From NCBI GenBank assembly GCA_014381945.1, contig JACNKQ010000031.1, positions 1 through 64,000 of the forward strand: DNA of 64,000 nucleotides, in the 5' to 3' direction. Made by a program: the position numbers and the translations under genes. The stretch is from Actinomycetota bacterium (lineage in GTDB: Bacteria; Actinomycetota; Acidimicrobiia; Acidimicrobiales; MedAcidi-G1). Numbering within the stretch: the first letter of the stretch is position 1; each line of letters starts with the position of its first letter. Shown here in pieces: positions 41,083 through 50,000 of this stretch. Below the pieces are notes generated by a model, which was not told where the DNA came from, searched no databases, and saw nothing but the letters and a program-made list of their open reading frames with translations.

Positions 41083-41088
41083 TACGCT
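41083..41088 (+). promoter_or_regulatory. -10 element TACGCT for sepF
   Basis: TACGCT ends 7 bases before the sepF ATG (41096). No Shine-Dalgarno sequence is present, so leaderless transcription is likely. Confidence 0.5.
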
Positions 41089-41095
41089 CCGCTGG

Positions 41096-41596
41096 ATGCT
41101 CAAGAAGTTCATGCTCTACCTCGGCCTCGGGCCCGACGAGGCATACGAGGAGTTCGACACCGGAGAATCGGTGCCGCGTGGGCCGCTCTCGTCCAGCGAG
41201 TTCGTGGAGGCCCGCTCCGATGCCGCCGGCCGTTCGCTGTGGGCGGTGGATGGACCATCGAACACAGTGCGGACCGTCGCTCCGGTGGCGACCGGAACCG
41301 TCAAGCGGATTCCGCCACCCGTTGCCTCGCGCCCCCATACGGTTGCTCCGACCTCGTTCGAGGACGTCCAGGAGATGGCTGACCGCTTTGTCTCCGAGCA
41401 GCCCGTGATCGTCAACCTGCAGGGAGTCGAGAGCGAGTTGTCCCGGCGCATCATCGACTTCGCCAGCGGCGTCTGTTACGGCGTCGGCGGCGAGATGGAG
41501 AAGGTAGCCAACCAGGTGTACCTGCTCACACCCACGAACGTCGAGGTTTCTGCAGCCGACCGTCTCCTCCTCGAGGATCCCGACAGCGCCGGCTGA
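41096..41596 (+). CDS. sepF: SepF, FtsZ-binding septum protein
   Basis: 166 residues. The amphipathic N-terminal membrane anchor (MLKKFMLYLGLG) is followed by an acidic/Ser-rich linker and the SepF core domain (about 80-155) with SFEDVQEMADRFVSEQPVIV, RRIIDFASGVCYGVGGEME and VANQVYLLTP. SepF tethers the FtsZ ring to the membrane by binding its C-terminal peptide and replaces FtsA in Actinobacteria. The ATG at 41096 is preferred over the long upstream frame, based on the TACGCT element 7 bases upstream. YggT follows 24 bases later. Confidence 0.93.
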   Translation: MLKKFMLYLGLGPDEAYEEFDTGESVPRGPLSSSEFVEARSDAAGRSLWAVDGPSNTVRTVAPVATGTVKRIPPPVASRPHTVAPTSFEDVQEMADRFVSEQPVIVNLQGVESELSRRIIDFASGVCYGVGGEMEKVANQVYLLTPTNVEVSAADRLLLEDPDSAG

Positions 41597-41620
41597 GCCG
41601 GCGGAGTTCGGAGTTCGACC

Positions 41621-41875
41621 ATGGGAATCGTCTGTCTTGTCCTGACCCTGTACTGGTGGATCCTGCTCCTGCGCGTCATCTCGAGCTGGTTCCCGATCTC
41701 TCCCCACGGAACCGCGGCATCGGTCGTCGGCTTCCTGCTGTTGGTAACGGATCCCGTGCTGGTGCCCCTCCGTCGGATCCTGCCCCCGGTGCGCCTCGGC
41801 AACGTAGGCCTGGACCTGTCGCCCCTGGTCGCCTTCTTCGGGCTGATCTTCCTTCGACAGATGATCTGCTTCTGA
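41621..41875 (+). CDS. YggT-family membrane protein
   Basis: 84 residues with two membrane helices: IVCLVLTLYWWILLLRVISS and LSPLVAFFGLIFLRQMI, with the family-typical SSWFPISPHGTAA and TDPVLVPLRRILPPVR between. Located between sepF and divIVA in most Actinobacteria and many Firmicutes. YggT proteins affect cell shape, potassium or osmotic balance and division, but no biochemical activity is assigned. ATG start 24 bases after sepF. Confidence 0.88.
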   Translation: MGIVCLVLTLYWWILLLRVISSWFPISPHGTAASVVGFLLLVTDPVLVPLRRILPPVRLGNVGLDLSPLVAFFGLIFLRQMICF

Positions 41876-41936
41876 TCGAGTCCTGCATCTGATCGAACAG
41901 GTTCGAGGGTGCCCCCATCGGGGAATGTCGCGGCGG

Positions 41937-41942
41937 TACGCT
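41937..41942 (+). promoter_or_regulatory. -10 element TACGCT for divIVA
   Basis: TACGCT ends 7 bases before ATG 41950. The in-frame GTG at 41944 falls only one base after the hexamer and is an unlikely start. The spacing and hexamer are identical to those of sepF. Confidence 0.5.
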
Positions 41943-41949
41943 CGTGTCC

Positions 41950-42744
41950 ATGGACGGCTCCGACATCCTCCGCGAACTCGAGGACACCCAGTTCCCCCAG
42001 AAGTTGCGGGGTTACGACCCTGCCCAGGTCGATGCGCTGATCGATCGTGCTACCAGGGAGATAGCCGACCTCCGTGCCGAGCGCCGGGCTGCACTCGACC
42101 GTGCGGAGATGGCCGAGAAGCGCATCGAACAGGAGTTGGACGCCACCCAGAAGGCACGGGCCACGGCTGAAGCCGAGATCGCAACCGCCGAGGCCAAGGG
42201 GCGGCGTTTCGTGGCCGAGGCCGAGGCCGAGGCGGCGACCCTGCGGTCGGCGGCCGAGGCGGAGGTCCGGGCGGCCATCGAGGAGGCTCGCCAGCGCCTG
42301 CTCGACGAGACGACGGTTCTCGAGGTTGCCCGCGATTCCGTGAGGGACGACATCAGCATCATGGAACGCCACATCGATGCCCACCGGGAGCGACTCCTGG
42401 GAACGCTGGGCGACCTTCGCAAGTTGGTCGAGGCTGCGCCTGCACGGCCGATGGCGGAGAGGCGGGCCTCCGGTGACGAGCGACGTCCGGTGGAGCCGGA
42501 ACCCCCCGAGGCGAAAGCCGCGCCGACCCGGGTCGAGCCCGGCGAGGTGCAGGATTCCGGCGGGCAGGAACCTCCGGCACCCGTGGCGGCGGCGAAGCCT
42601 CCGCCGTCGAAGGTGGTGCCCGGGGAGCGTCCTGCTGACCTGCCGACGCTGGCGGTGCCCGGCGGAGGGCTTCTGGACGAGCTACGGCAGTCGGTCGGCA
42701 GCGAGGGTGCGGCCATGGACGCCTTTTTCACTGACGACGGGTGA
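41950..42744 (+). CDS. DivIVA/Wag31-like polar growth protein
   Basis: 264 residues. The N-terminal DivIVA motif FPQKLRGYDPAQVDALIDRA binds curved membrane. A long heptad coiled coil rich in Ala, Glu and Arg runs to about residue 165. The C-terminal third is a disordered Pro/Glu/Ala region ending in a short structured tail (GGGLLDELRQSVGSEGAAMD). DivIVA marks poles and septa and recruits wall-synthesis machinery in Actinobacteria. Whether this is the essential polar homologue or a SepIVA-like paralogue cannot be decided. Start chosen at 41950 from the TACGCT promoter. Followed by traR-like after 168 bases. Confidence 0.85.
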   Translation: MDGSDILRELEDTQFPQKLRGYDPAQVDALIDRATREIADLRAERRAALDRAEMAEKRIEQELDATQKARATAEAEIATAEAKGRRFVAEAEAEAATLRSAAEAEVRAAIEEARQRLLDETTVLEVARDSVRDDISIMERHIDAHRERLLGTLGDLRKLVEAAPARPMAERRASGDERRPVEPEPPEAKAAPTRVEPGEVQDSGGQEPPAPVAAAKPPPSKVVPGERPADLPTLAVPGGGLLDELRQSVGSEGAAMDAFFTDDG

Positions 42745-42912
42745 TCTGTGCGGGTGCCCGCCCGGATGTGGCACCCATCACGTAGACGGAGGGATCGATC
42801 ACCCGCAGCGGCGCTGCCCCCCGGTACCATGCCCCCGCTCGGCGCACGGTTGATCCGGTGATCCGGGGGCCTGTCGGGGCTCCCGGGGCGGGCAGACGAT
42901 CAGGAGATTCCC

Positions 42913-43377
42913 ATGGCCACGAACAAGACGAGCAGGACGGCGAAGAAGCCTGCAGCAAAAAAGCCTGCAGCAAAAAAGCCTGCAGCAAAAAAGCCGAAGT
43001 CCCCGTTCGGCAAGGTGTTCCTCGCCGAACAGAGACAGCGCCTCCACGAGGAACGGGTGCGCTACCTCCGGAGCGCCGACACCCTCGAAGCGGAGGCCGA
43101 CTCCCTACTCGACGGACGCGAACCCGGCGACGTCCAGTTCGACGAGGAGTCCGGCGAAGGAGACACCTTTGCCGTGGCCCGCGACCTCGACCTGGCGCTC
43201 AGTGCCCAGGCCCGTGACGCCGTCGACCAGATAGATGCAGCCCTGGAGCGGATCCGAAAGGGCGTCTACGGCGTGTGTGTCCAGTCGGGGAAGAACATTC
43301 CGAAGGAACGCATGAAGGCGATTCCCTGGGCGGCCGAGCGCGTCGAGTACAAGGCCGGCGGGCTCGGCCGACGGTGA
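42913..43377 (+). CDS. TraR/DksA-like protein with Lys/Ala-rich N-terminal tail
   Basis: 154 residues. The first 30 residues contain three PAAKK repeats, a histone-H1-like basic tail. A coiled-coil region (about 40-70) leads to a TraR/DksA zinc-finger-like end: YGVCVQSGKNIPKERMKAIP. Only one of the four usual cysteines remains (CVQS, and AERVE instead of CxxC), so zinc binding by the canonical site is unlikely; YteA-type relatives show the same loss. DksA-like proteins bind RNA polymerase through the secondary channel. A clear AGGAG lies 7 bases before the ATG. It overlaps lspA by 4 bases. Confidence 0.85.
   Translation: MATNKTSRTAKKPAAKKPAAKKPAAKKPKSPFGKVFLAEQRQRLHEERVRYLRSADTLEAEADSLLDGREPGDVQFDEESGEGDTFAVARDLDLALSAQARDAVDQIDAALERIRKGVYGVCVQSGKNIPKERMKAIPWAAERVEYKAGGLGRR
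42946..42990. repeat. three 15-bp repeats encoding PAAKK units, each with an A6 tract
   Basis: AAGCCTGCAGCAAAA repeated exactly three times (42946-42960, 42961-42975, 42976-42990). Each junction gives GCA AAA AAG, an A-AAA-AAG slippery heptamer. AAA is an unusual lysine codon next to AAG in this GC-rich window. Confidence 0.95.
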
Positions 43378-43850
43378 CTTCTGGCGTGGCCCCCTGGAGG
43401 GGTGCGCTGTTAGTGGGGACCTCGGTCCTCGTGCTGGACCAACTCACCAAGTGGTGGGCGGTCGAGAACCTCGGCTCCGGTCGCACGGTCGACCTGTTCT
43501 GGACCCTCCGACTACGGACGGTGTTCAACACGGGTGCCGCATTCAGCCAGGGCGAGGGGCTAGGTCCTATCTTTGCAGTGCTCATCCTCGCCGTGGTTGT
43601 TCTGCTGGTACGCCTGGGTGCACGGGCGGACGACCCGATCGCCCGGGTCTGCGTCGGTGGGATCGTGGGCGGGGCATTCGGCAACCTCGCCGATCGGGCC
43701 TTCCGTTCCGGGGACGGGTTCTTCGGTGGTGGCGTGGTCGACTTCGTCGACCTCCAGTGGTGGCCGGTGTTCAACGTCGCCGACTCGGTGATCGTCGTCG
43801 GTGGCCTCCTGATAGTCCTGCGCGGCGTGCGCACCGACGCGATCCGATGA
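43374..43850 (+). CDS. lspA: lipoprotein signal peptidase
   Basis: 158 residues, four transmembrane helices. LspA is an aspartyl protease cleaving signal peptides of diacylglyceryl-modified prolipoproteins such as the GerMN lipoprotein at 16165. Motifs: LDQLTKWWAVENL, NTGAAFS, GGAFGNLADRAFR (first catalytic Asp) and VVDFVDLQWWPVFNVADS (second). GTG start overlaps the traR-like stop (GTGA); its stop overlaps rluD (ATGA). Confidence 0.95.
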   Translation: MTSGVAPWRGALLVGTSVLVLDQLTKWWAVENLGSGRTVDLFWTLRLRTVFNTGAAFSQGEGLGPIFAVLILAVVVLLVRLGARADDPIARVCVGGIVGGAFGNLADRAFRSGDGFFGGGVVDFVDLQWWPVFNVADSVIVVGGLLIVLRGVRTDAIR

Positions 43851-44776
43851 CAGGCCTCCACGAGCCCGTTCCCCCGGCACTCGATGGCGAACGGCTCGAC
43901 CGGGTGGTCAGCCTCCTGACGGGAATCAGCCGGAGCCGTGCAGCGAAGGCGATCGAGGAGGGCCTGGTCCTGATCGACGGCGAACCGGTGCTGGTGCGGT
44001 CCCGTCGGGTACAGGAGGGGGATGAGTTGGCGGTACCTGATGTCGCAGAGGGAGAGGCCCAGGGGCTTCGACCTGATCCCGGCGTCGAGATCGTCGTCGT
44101 CCACGAGGACGAAGACGTGATGGTCGTGGACAAGGCGGCCGGCATGATCGTCCACCCCGGTGCGGGCCGCGACGAGGGCACCCTCGTCCACGGCATCCTG
44201 GCCCGCTATCCGGAGGTGGCGTCGGTGGGTTCGGCGCTGCGTCCGGGGATCGTCCATCGCCTCGATCGTGGAACCTCCGGTCTCCTGATGGTTGCCCGCA
44301 CCGCAGCGGCGTATGCCTCGCTTGTCCGGCAACTCTCAGATCGCCGTGTCGACCGTCGGTACCTGGCGCTCGTCCACGGCTGCGTCGAGGCCGACGAGGG
44401 TCGCATCGAGGCACCCATCGGCCGCTCGCCCCGCGGCCGCACGAGGATGGCGGTAGTGGTCGGGGGGCGGGAGGCACGCACCGCCTACACGGTGCAGGAG
44501 CGATGGGAGCGGCCGTGCACGACATTGCTGGAGTGTCGCCTCGAGACGGGTCGCACGCACCAGATCCGGGTCCACCTGACGGCCATCGGCCACCCGCTGG
44601 TCGGCGATGCCGCCTACGACTCCTCACGCGAACACCTCGGCCTCGATCGGCCGTTCCTGCACGCCGGGCACCTCGGCTTCGCACACCCCTCGACCGGCGT
44701 GGCGATGGCCTTCGACTCGTGCCTGCCCGCCGACCTGTCAGGGGTACTCGAGTACCTGGCGGAGGGACCGGACTGA
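43847..44776 (+). CDS. RluA-family pseudouridine synthase, RluD-like
   Basis: 309 residues: an N-terminal S4 RNA-binding domain (LDGERLDRVVSLLTGISRSR) and a pseudouridine synthase domain with the catalytic Asp in PGIVHRLDRGTSGLLMVA, plus MIVHPGAG and GRTHQIRVHLTAIGHPLVGD. RluD modifies 23S rRNA helix 69; the close linkage with lspA is common in bacteria. RluA/C/D paralogues are hard to separate by eye, so the target is not fixed. ATG at 43847 overlaps lspA. Confidence 0.92.
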   Translation: MTGLHEPVPPALDGERLDRVVSLLTGISRSRAAKAIEEGLVLIDGEPVLVRSRRVQEGDELAVPDVAEGEAQGLRPDPGVEIVVVHEDEDVMVVDKAAGMIVHPGAGRDEGTLVHGILARYPEVASVGSALRPGIVHRLDRGTSGLLMVARTAAAYASLVRQLSDRRVDRRYLALVHGCVEADEGRIEAPIGRSPRGRTRMAVVVGGREARTAYTVQERWERPCTTLLECRLETGRTHQIRVHLTAIGHPLVGDAAYDSSREHLGLDRPFLHAGHLGFAHPSTGVAMAFDSCLPADLSGVLEYLAEGPD

Positions 44777-44807
44777 TCCCGCCCGCCTGCCCGGCCAACC
44801 TCGGGCC

Positions 44808-45248
44808 TCAGGCCTCGGGCCAACCCTCCTGCCCGCGGGCCATTCTGGCGATGTCCTCGAGGGTGAACGAATCCAGATAACGCTGCATGTGCGAGCCCGC
44901 ACTGGCCCAGATCGTGAGCAGCACGCACTGCCCCTCGTGGTCACAGGCGCCGTCGGTGTGGGGTTCGACGAAGTCGCCGGCCACGATCGGCCCGTCGACT
45001 GCCGACACGATCTGCGAGAGCAGGATCGTTCCGGGCTCGCGGGCGAGCACGTAGCCTCCGCCGACACCGCGCTTCGAACGCACCAGGCCGGCTCCCTTGA
45101 GGGCCAGCAGGATCTGCTCGAGGTACGGCTGCGGAAGGCTCGTCTGGTCGGCGATGTCGCGGACAGACCGGGGCGTCTGCCCGTCGCCGTGGAGTGCAAG
45201 GGAGAGCAGCGCCCGACTTGCATAGTCGCCACGGGTCGAGACCTTCAC
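44808..45248 (-). CDS. Rrf2-family transcriptional regulator
   Basis: 146 residues, winged-helix of the Rrf2/IscR/NsrR class: MKVSTRGDYASRALLSLALH opens the helix-turn-helix; SLPQPYLEQILLALKGAGLV and KRGVGGGYVLAREP complete the wing. A CDHEGQC pair (C-x5-C) lies where IscR-type regulators bind an iron-sulfur cluster, but the third cysteine is not present, so cluster ligation would be partial. The regulon is unknown. It is convergent with rluD and divergent from the phosphodiesterase gene, with only 43 bases between starts, so it may control that gene. Confidence 0.9.
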   Translation of the reverse strand: MKVSTRGDYASRALLSLALHGDGQTPRSVRDIADQTSLPQPYLEQILLALKGAGLVRSKRGVGGGYVLAREPGTILLSQIVSAVDGPIVAGDFVEPHTDGACDHEGQCVLLTIWASAGSHMQRYLDSFTLEDIARMARGQEGWPEA

Positions 45249-45279
45249 GGCGTCCGATCCTAGACGGCCGCTCCGGCGC

Positions 45280-45285
45280 TACGTT
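45280..45285 (+). promoter_or_regulatory. -10 element TACGTT for the phosphodiesterase gene
   Basis: TACGTT ends 6 bases before the GTG at 45292; no ribosome-binding site is visible. It sits between two divergent starts, close to the Rrf2 regulator gene. Confidence 0.5.
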
Positions 45286-45291
45286 CGAGTC

Positions 45292-46410
45292 GTGACGATC
45301 GACGACACCCGCCCGTACGACGAGCCCCTCCTGCCCGACTACGGCGGCGCCTGCGTGACCGGACTCGTCCCGGCGCTCCTCGAGGGATCCCACGAGCCCG
45401 ACTGGCTTCCGCACGACCTGCTCGCCGCCCGCCGGGTACTGCTCCTCGTGCTCGACGGGCTGGGCTGGAATCAACTCCGGCAGCGCCGGGACGTGGCGCC
45501 CGTACTTGCCGCCCTCGACGGTCAGGCGATCACCACCGTTGCGCCGACCACGACTTCGGCCGCCCTCACCTCCATCTCGACAGGACTTCCTCCCGGCGAG
45601 CACGGTGTCGTGGGCTACCGGATCGCCGTCGACGGATCGGTCCTCAACGCACTCCGGTGGACGACAGCTGACGGGGATGCCAGGGGGAGTATCGATCCGG
45701 CAGAGTTCCAGCCGTGTCCGGTCTTCGGCGGCCAGTACCCGCCGGTCGTCACCCGGGCCGAATTCGCCGGATCGGGTTTCACCCGCGCCCACCTGTCGGC
45801 GACCCGGCTCGTCGGCTACACGGGGCGACACGACATGGTCGACCGAACGGTCGGCCTGCTGTCCGCAGGCGAGCCGTTCGTCTACGCCTACTGGGACGGC
45901 ATCGACCGCATCGCCCACGAGCACGGCCTGGCCGAGCGCTACGACGAGGAGCTGGCCGACTGTGATGCGATGGTCGCCGCCCTCATGGACCGGGTGCCTC
46001 CCGGAACCGCTGTCGTCGTCACCGCCGACCACGGACAGGTACACGTAGGGGAACGAATCCTCGACCTGCCGCCGGAGGTGACCTCCTGCCTCGATGGCCA
46101 GAGCGGCGAGGCCCGCTTCAGGTGGCTCCATGCCCGTCCCGGTGCCGCATCGGACCTCCGTGCTGCAGCCATCGGTGCGTTCGGGGAGCAGGCCTGGATA
46201 AGAACCCGTCACGAAGTCGAGGCCGAATGCTGGCTCGGGCCCCGCCTCGACGCGGCGGCCCGTTCCCGGCTCGGCGATGTGGCCCTGGTGGCAAGGGGCC
46301 GGGTCGCCTTCCGGGACCCAGCCGAGGTGATGTCTATCGACCTGATAGGGCGCCACGGGTCGCTCACCCCGGACGAGGTGCTGGTGCCGGCGGTCGGAAT
46401 CGTGACATGA
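45292..46410 (+). CDS. type I phosphodiesterase/nucleotide pyrophosphatase (alkaline phosphatase superfamily)
   Basis: 372 residues of the alkaline phosphatase fold. Metal and nucleophile sites: VLLLVLDGLGWNQLRQ (Asp), the nucleophilic Thr in VAPTTTSAALTSISTGLPPG, YWDGIDRIAHEHG, and VVTADHGQVHVGE (Asp-His pair). A second His lies in LIGRHGSLTPDEVLVP. There is no signal peptide, so it is cytoplasmic and may act on nucleotide or phosphodiester metabolites; substrate unknown. Start GTG 45292 rests on the TACGTT element 6 bases upstream. Confidence 0.88.
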   Translation: MTIDDTRPYDEPLLPDYGGACVTGLVPALLEGSHEPDWLPHDLLAARRVLLLVLDGLGWNQLRQRRDVAPVLAALDGQAITTVAPTTTSAALTSISTGLPPGEHGVVGYRIAVDGSVLNALRWTTADGDARGSIDPAEFQPCPVFGGQYPPVVTRAEFAGSGFTRAHLSATRLVGYTGRHDMVDRTVGLLSAGEPFVYAYWDGIDRIAHEHGLAERYDEELADCDAMVAALMDRVPPGTAVVVTADHGQVHVGERILDLPPEVTSCLDGQSGEARFRWLHARPGAASDLRAAAIGAFGEQAWIRTRHEVEAECWLGPRLDAAARSRLGDVALVARGRVAFRDPAEVMSIDLIGRHGSLTPDEVLVPAVGIVT

Positions 46411-46466
46411 CACCCAGGTGTCCGGCACCCTCCGCAATGGTTCCTGCGAGCGTCCCCTCGTCGGCG

Positions 46467-46472
46467 TAGAGT
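46467..46472 (+). promoter_or_regulatory. -10 element TAGAGT for bpa
   Basis: TAGAGT ends 7 bases before the ATG at 46480, with no Shine-Dalgarno sequence, giving a probable leaderless message. Confidence 0.5.
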
Positions 46473-46479
46473 CGGATCG

Positions 46480-46989
46480 ATGGAGGCGACAGGTAGATCG
46501 GGTGGCGACGAGCCGGAAGTGGAGCAGCCAGAGGTTCTCGTTGTCGACGACCCGCAAGCTCAGGATGACGACACTCTCGAGGAGACCATCGGGCACCCGG
46601 CCAAGGTGATGCGGGTCGGAACGATGATGAAGCAGCTGCTCGAGGAGGTCCGTTCCGCCAGCCTCGACGAGGCCAGCCGCGACCGCCTGAAGGCGATCTA
46701 CGAGACATCCATCGACGAGCTCGGATCGGCACTCTCCGAGGACCTTCGCAACGAGTTGGATCGGCTGGCCCTGTCGTTCGGCGAGGGCGAGGCGCCGAGC
46801 GCAGACGAGCTCCGCATCGCCCAGGCACAGCTCGTCGGGTGGCTCGAGGGGCTCGTCCAGGGCATTCAGGCGACCCTGTTCGCCCAGCAGATGGCCGCCC
46901 AACAGCAGTTGGCCGGCATGCGTCGCGGCGAGTTGGGCCCCGGGCAGGTTCCACCCGGCGTCGACACCCGTCCGGGCACCTACCTCTGA
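46480..46989 (+). CDS. bpa: bacterial proteasome activator Bpa (DUF2587)
   Basis: 169 residues. After an acidic disordered N-terminus, the four-helix core contains KVMRVGTMMKQLLEEVRSAS, DEASRDRLKAIYETSIDELG, and the highly conserved LRIAQAQLVGWLEGLVQGIQ, then FAQQMAAQQQL. Mycobacterial Bpa (Rv3780) forms dodecameric rings that open the 20S proteasome gate through a C-terminal GQYL. Here the last four residues are GTYL, so the docking motif is preserved with Gln to Thr. Its presence implies a 20S proteasome in this organism. Leaderless promoter TAGAGT lies 7 bases upstream; dnaE starts 27 bases later. Confidence 0.92.
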   Translation: MEATGRSGGDEPEVEQPEVLVVDDPQAQDDDTLEETIGHPAKVMRVGTMMKQLLEEVRSASLDEASRDRLKAIYETSIDELGSALSEDLRNELDRLALSFGEGEAPSADELRIAQAQLVGWLEGLVQGIQATLFAQQMAAQQQLAGMRRGELGPGQVPPGVDTRPGTYL

Positions 46990-47016
46990 GCCCCTGATCC
47001 GGACGCAGCGGTACCC

Positions 47017-50000
47017 GTGACCGACTCCTTCAGCCACCTCCACGTCCACACCGAGTATTCGCTGCTGGACGGAGCGGCCCGGATCGAGGACATCGTGGCG
47101 GCGGCGGTTGCCGATGGCCAACCGGCGATCGGCATCACCGACCATGGGAACATGTACGGGGTCGTCGACTTCTACAGGGCCTGCAGGGAGCAGGGGATCA
47201 AGCCGGTGCTGGGTACCGAGGCGTACATGGCACACGAGTCACGCAGCGAACGACCCACCCGTCGTGGTCGACTGGACGACTCCGGTGGCGAAACGGATGG
47301 CGGACGCAAGCTCTACTACCACCTCACCCTCCTCGCCGAGAACGCCACCGGCTACCGCAACCTGATCCAGGTGGCCAGCCGGGCGTTCCTGGAGGGCTAC
47401 TACTACAAGCCCCGGGTCGACTGGGAGGTCCTGGCCGACCACAGCGAGGGGCTGATCGCAACCACCGGCTGTCTCGGCGGCCAGGTCCTCCAGGCGCTCC
47501 TCAGGGACGACTACGAGGGTGCCAGGGAACGGGCCGGACGCCTTCAGGACATCTTCGGCAGGGACAACCTGTTCGTCGAACTCCAGGACCACGGCATCCC
47601 CGAACAGCAACGCACCAACCCGCAGCTCATTCGTCTCGCCGAGGAACTGGGTGCGCCGTTGCTGGCCACCAACGACAGCCACTACACCTGCGAGGACGAT
47701 GCCGTGTCCCACGATGCACTCCTGTGCGTCCAGACAGGCTCGCTCATGAGCGACGAACAGCGCTTTCGGTTCCACGGCACCCAGCACTACGTCAAGTCGG
47801 CCGGCGAGATGCGCAGCCTCTTCCGCGATGTTCCGTCTGCCTGCGACAACACCCTCTGGATCGCTGAGCGCTGCGATGTCGAGATCGAGTTCGGCAAGCC
47901 GCAACTGCCGGACTTCCCGCTGCCCGACGGGTTCCGGAACGACGATGCCTACCTCGAGCACCTGGCTTTCGAGGGAGCCCGGGAACGGTGGGGCGACACG
48001 TTGCCCGACTCGGTCGTCGAGAGGCTGGCTTACGAGCTGAAGATCATCGGCGACATGGGCTTCTCCTCGTACTTCCTCATCACCTGGGACCTCATCCGGT
48101 ACGCCCGGGAGCGGAGCATCCGGGTAGGCCCCGGTCGGGGTAGCGCAGCGGGCTGCGCCGTGGCCTATGCCCTCGAGATCACAGACCTCGACCCGATCAG
48201 GTACGACCTGCTGTTCGAACGCTTCCTGAACCCGAGCCGGAGCAACATGCCGGACATCGACATGGACTTCGATTCCCGTCACAGGGACGAGCTGATCCGC
48301 TATGCAGCCGAGCGTTACGGCCGGGACCACGTGGCACAGATCATCACGTTCTCACAGATCAAGGCACGCGCCGCCGTCCGCGATGCCGCCCGGGTGCTGG
48401 GGCACCCGTACGGGCTGGGCGACCGGGTGGCCAAGGCGATGCCGCAGCTGATCATGGGCCGCGACACCCCGCTGGCTGCCTGCCTGGTGGAGACCGAAGA
48501 GCATCCCGACGGCTTCAAGATGGCCGCCGACCTGCGCCAGATGTACGAGACCGACAACGACGTTCGCGAGATCGTCGACGTGGCCCGGGGGCTCGAGGGC
48601 CTCCGTCGCCAGGACAGCATCCACGCTGCCGCCGTGGTGATCACCAAGGAACCCCTCACCGAATACCTGCCCATCCAACGGAAGCCCGAGTCCGGCCAGG
48701 ATCCCGCCGATGCACCGGTGGTCACCCAGTTCGAGATGCACGCCGTCGAGGACCTGGGTCTCCTCAAGATGGACTTCCTGGGCCTTCGGAACCTGGATGT
48801 CATCACCGACACCCTGGCCCTCGTGGAAGCAACCCGGGGCGAGGCAATCGACATCGACAACGTGCGGCTCGACGACGGGGCCACCTTCGACCTGCTGGCA
48901 CGCGGCGACACGATCGGCGTGTTCCAACTCGAGTCGGGGCCGATGCGTTCCCTCATGCGCTCTTTGGCCCCGACCGGCTTCGAAGACGTGGCGGCCCTCG
49001 TTGCGCTCTACCGGCCGGGTCCGATGGCCGCCAACATGCACAACGACTACGCCGACCGTAAAAACGGCAGGAAGCCGGTCTCCTACTTCCATCCCGATGC
49101 CGAAGAACTCCTCGCCGACACGTACGGGCTGATGATCTACCAGGAGTCGGTCATGCGGGTGGCACAGAAGTTCGCCGGCTACTCGTTGGCCGACGCCGAC
49201 AACCTGCGCAAGGCCTGTGGCAAGAAGGACCGCGAGCTCATGCAGAAGGAACGCAAGGGCTTCGTCTCAGGCTGTGAGGCGACCGGCTACGGCGGCGCCA
49301 TGGGCGACGACCTCTTCGACACCATCGAGCAGTTCGCCGACTATGCGTTCAACAAGAGCCATTCATACGGCTACGGATACATCGCCTACCAGATCGCATT
49401 CCTGAAGGCCAACTATCCGGTCGAGTACATGGCTGCGCTGCTCACCAGCGTGAAGTCGAACCTGGACAAGGCGGCTGTGTACCTGAACGAGTGCCGGATC
49501 ATGGGCATCGATGTCGGGGTGCCCGACATCAATGCGGCCCGCAGCGACTTCCATGCCGTCCTGGGTGACGAGGCTGGTGCCAACGGGTCGGGTTCCGGTC
49601 CCCGCATCGTGTTCGGGCTGTCGGCGGTGCGCAACGTGGGGGAGGGGCTCGTCGAACTCCTGCTTGCAGAGCGGGATGACCGAGGGCCGTTCGTGGACTT
49701 CTACGACTTCGTCGAGCGCTGCGACAGCACGGTGCTCAACAAGCGGACGGTCGAGTCCCTGATCAAGGCCGGCGCCTTCGATGCTCTCGGCCATCCCCGG
49801 CAGGGGCTCCTCCTCGCCCACGAGCAGGTCATCGAGCACACCCTTGCCCGTCGCCGGGAGCACGACATGGGCGTCATGTCCCTGTTCGGCGAAGGCGATT
49901 CCGACCCCCTGTTCGACGAGCGGACGGATATCAGCGATGTCGAGTTCGACAAGTCGGTCCGCCTGGCCTTCGAAAAGGAGATGCTGGGGCTCTACGTGTC

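Noticed and set aside
44941-47235. 764-residue minus-strand open frame over the phosphodiesterase and bpa genes
   Set aside because: Shadow frame of real plus-strand genes with clear motifs; product is low-complexity and starts within dnaE.
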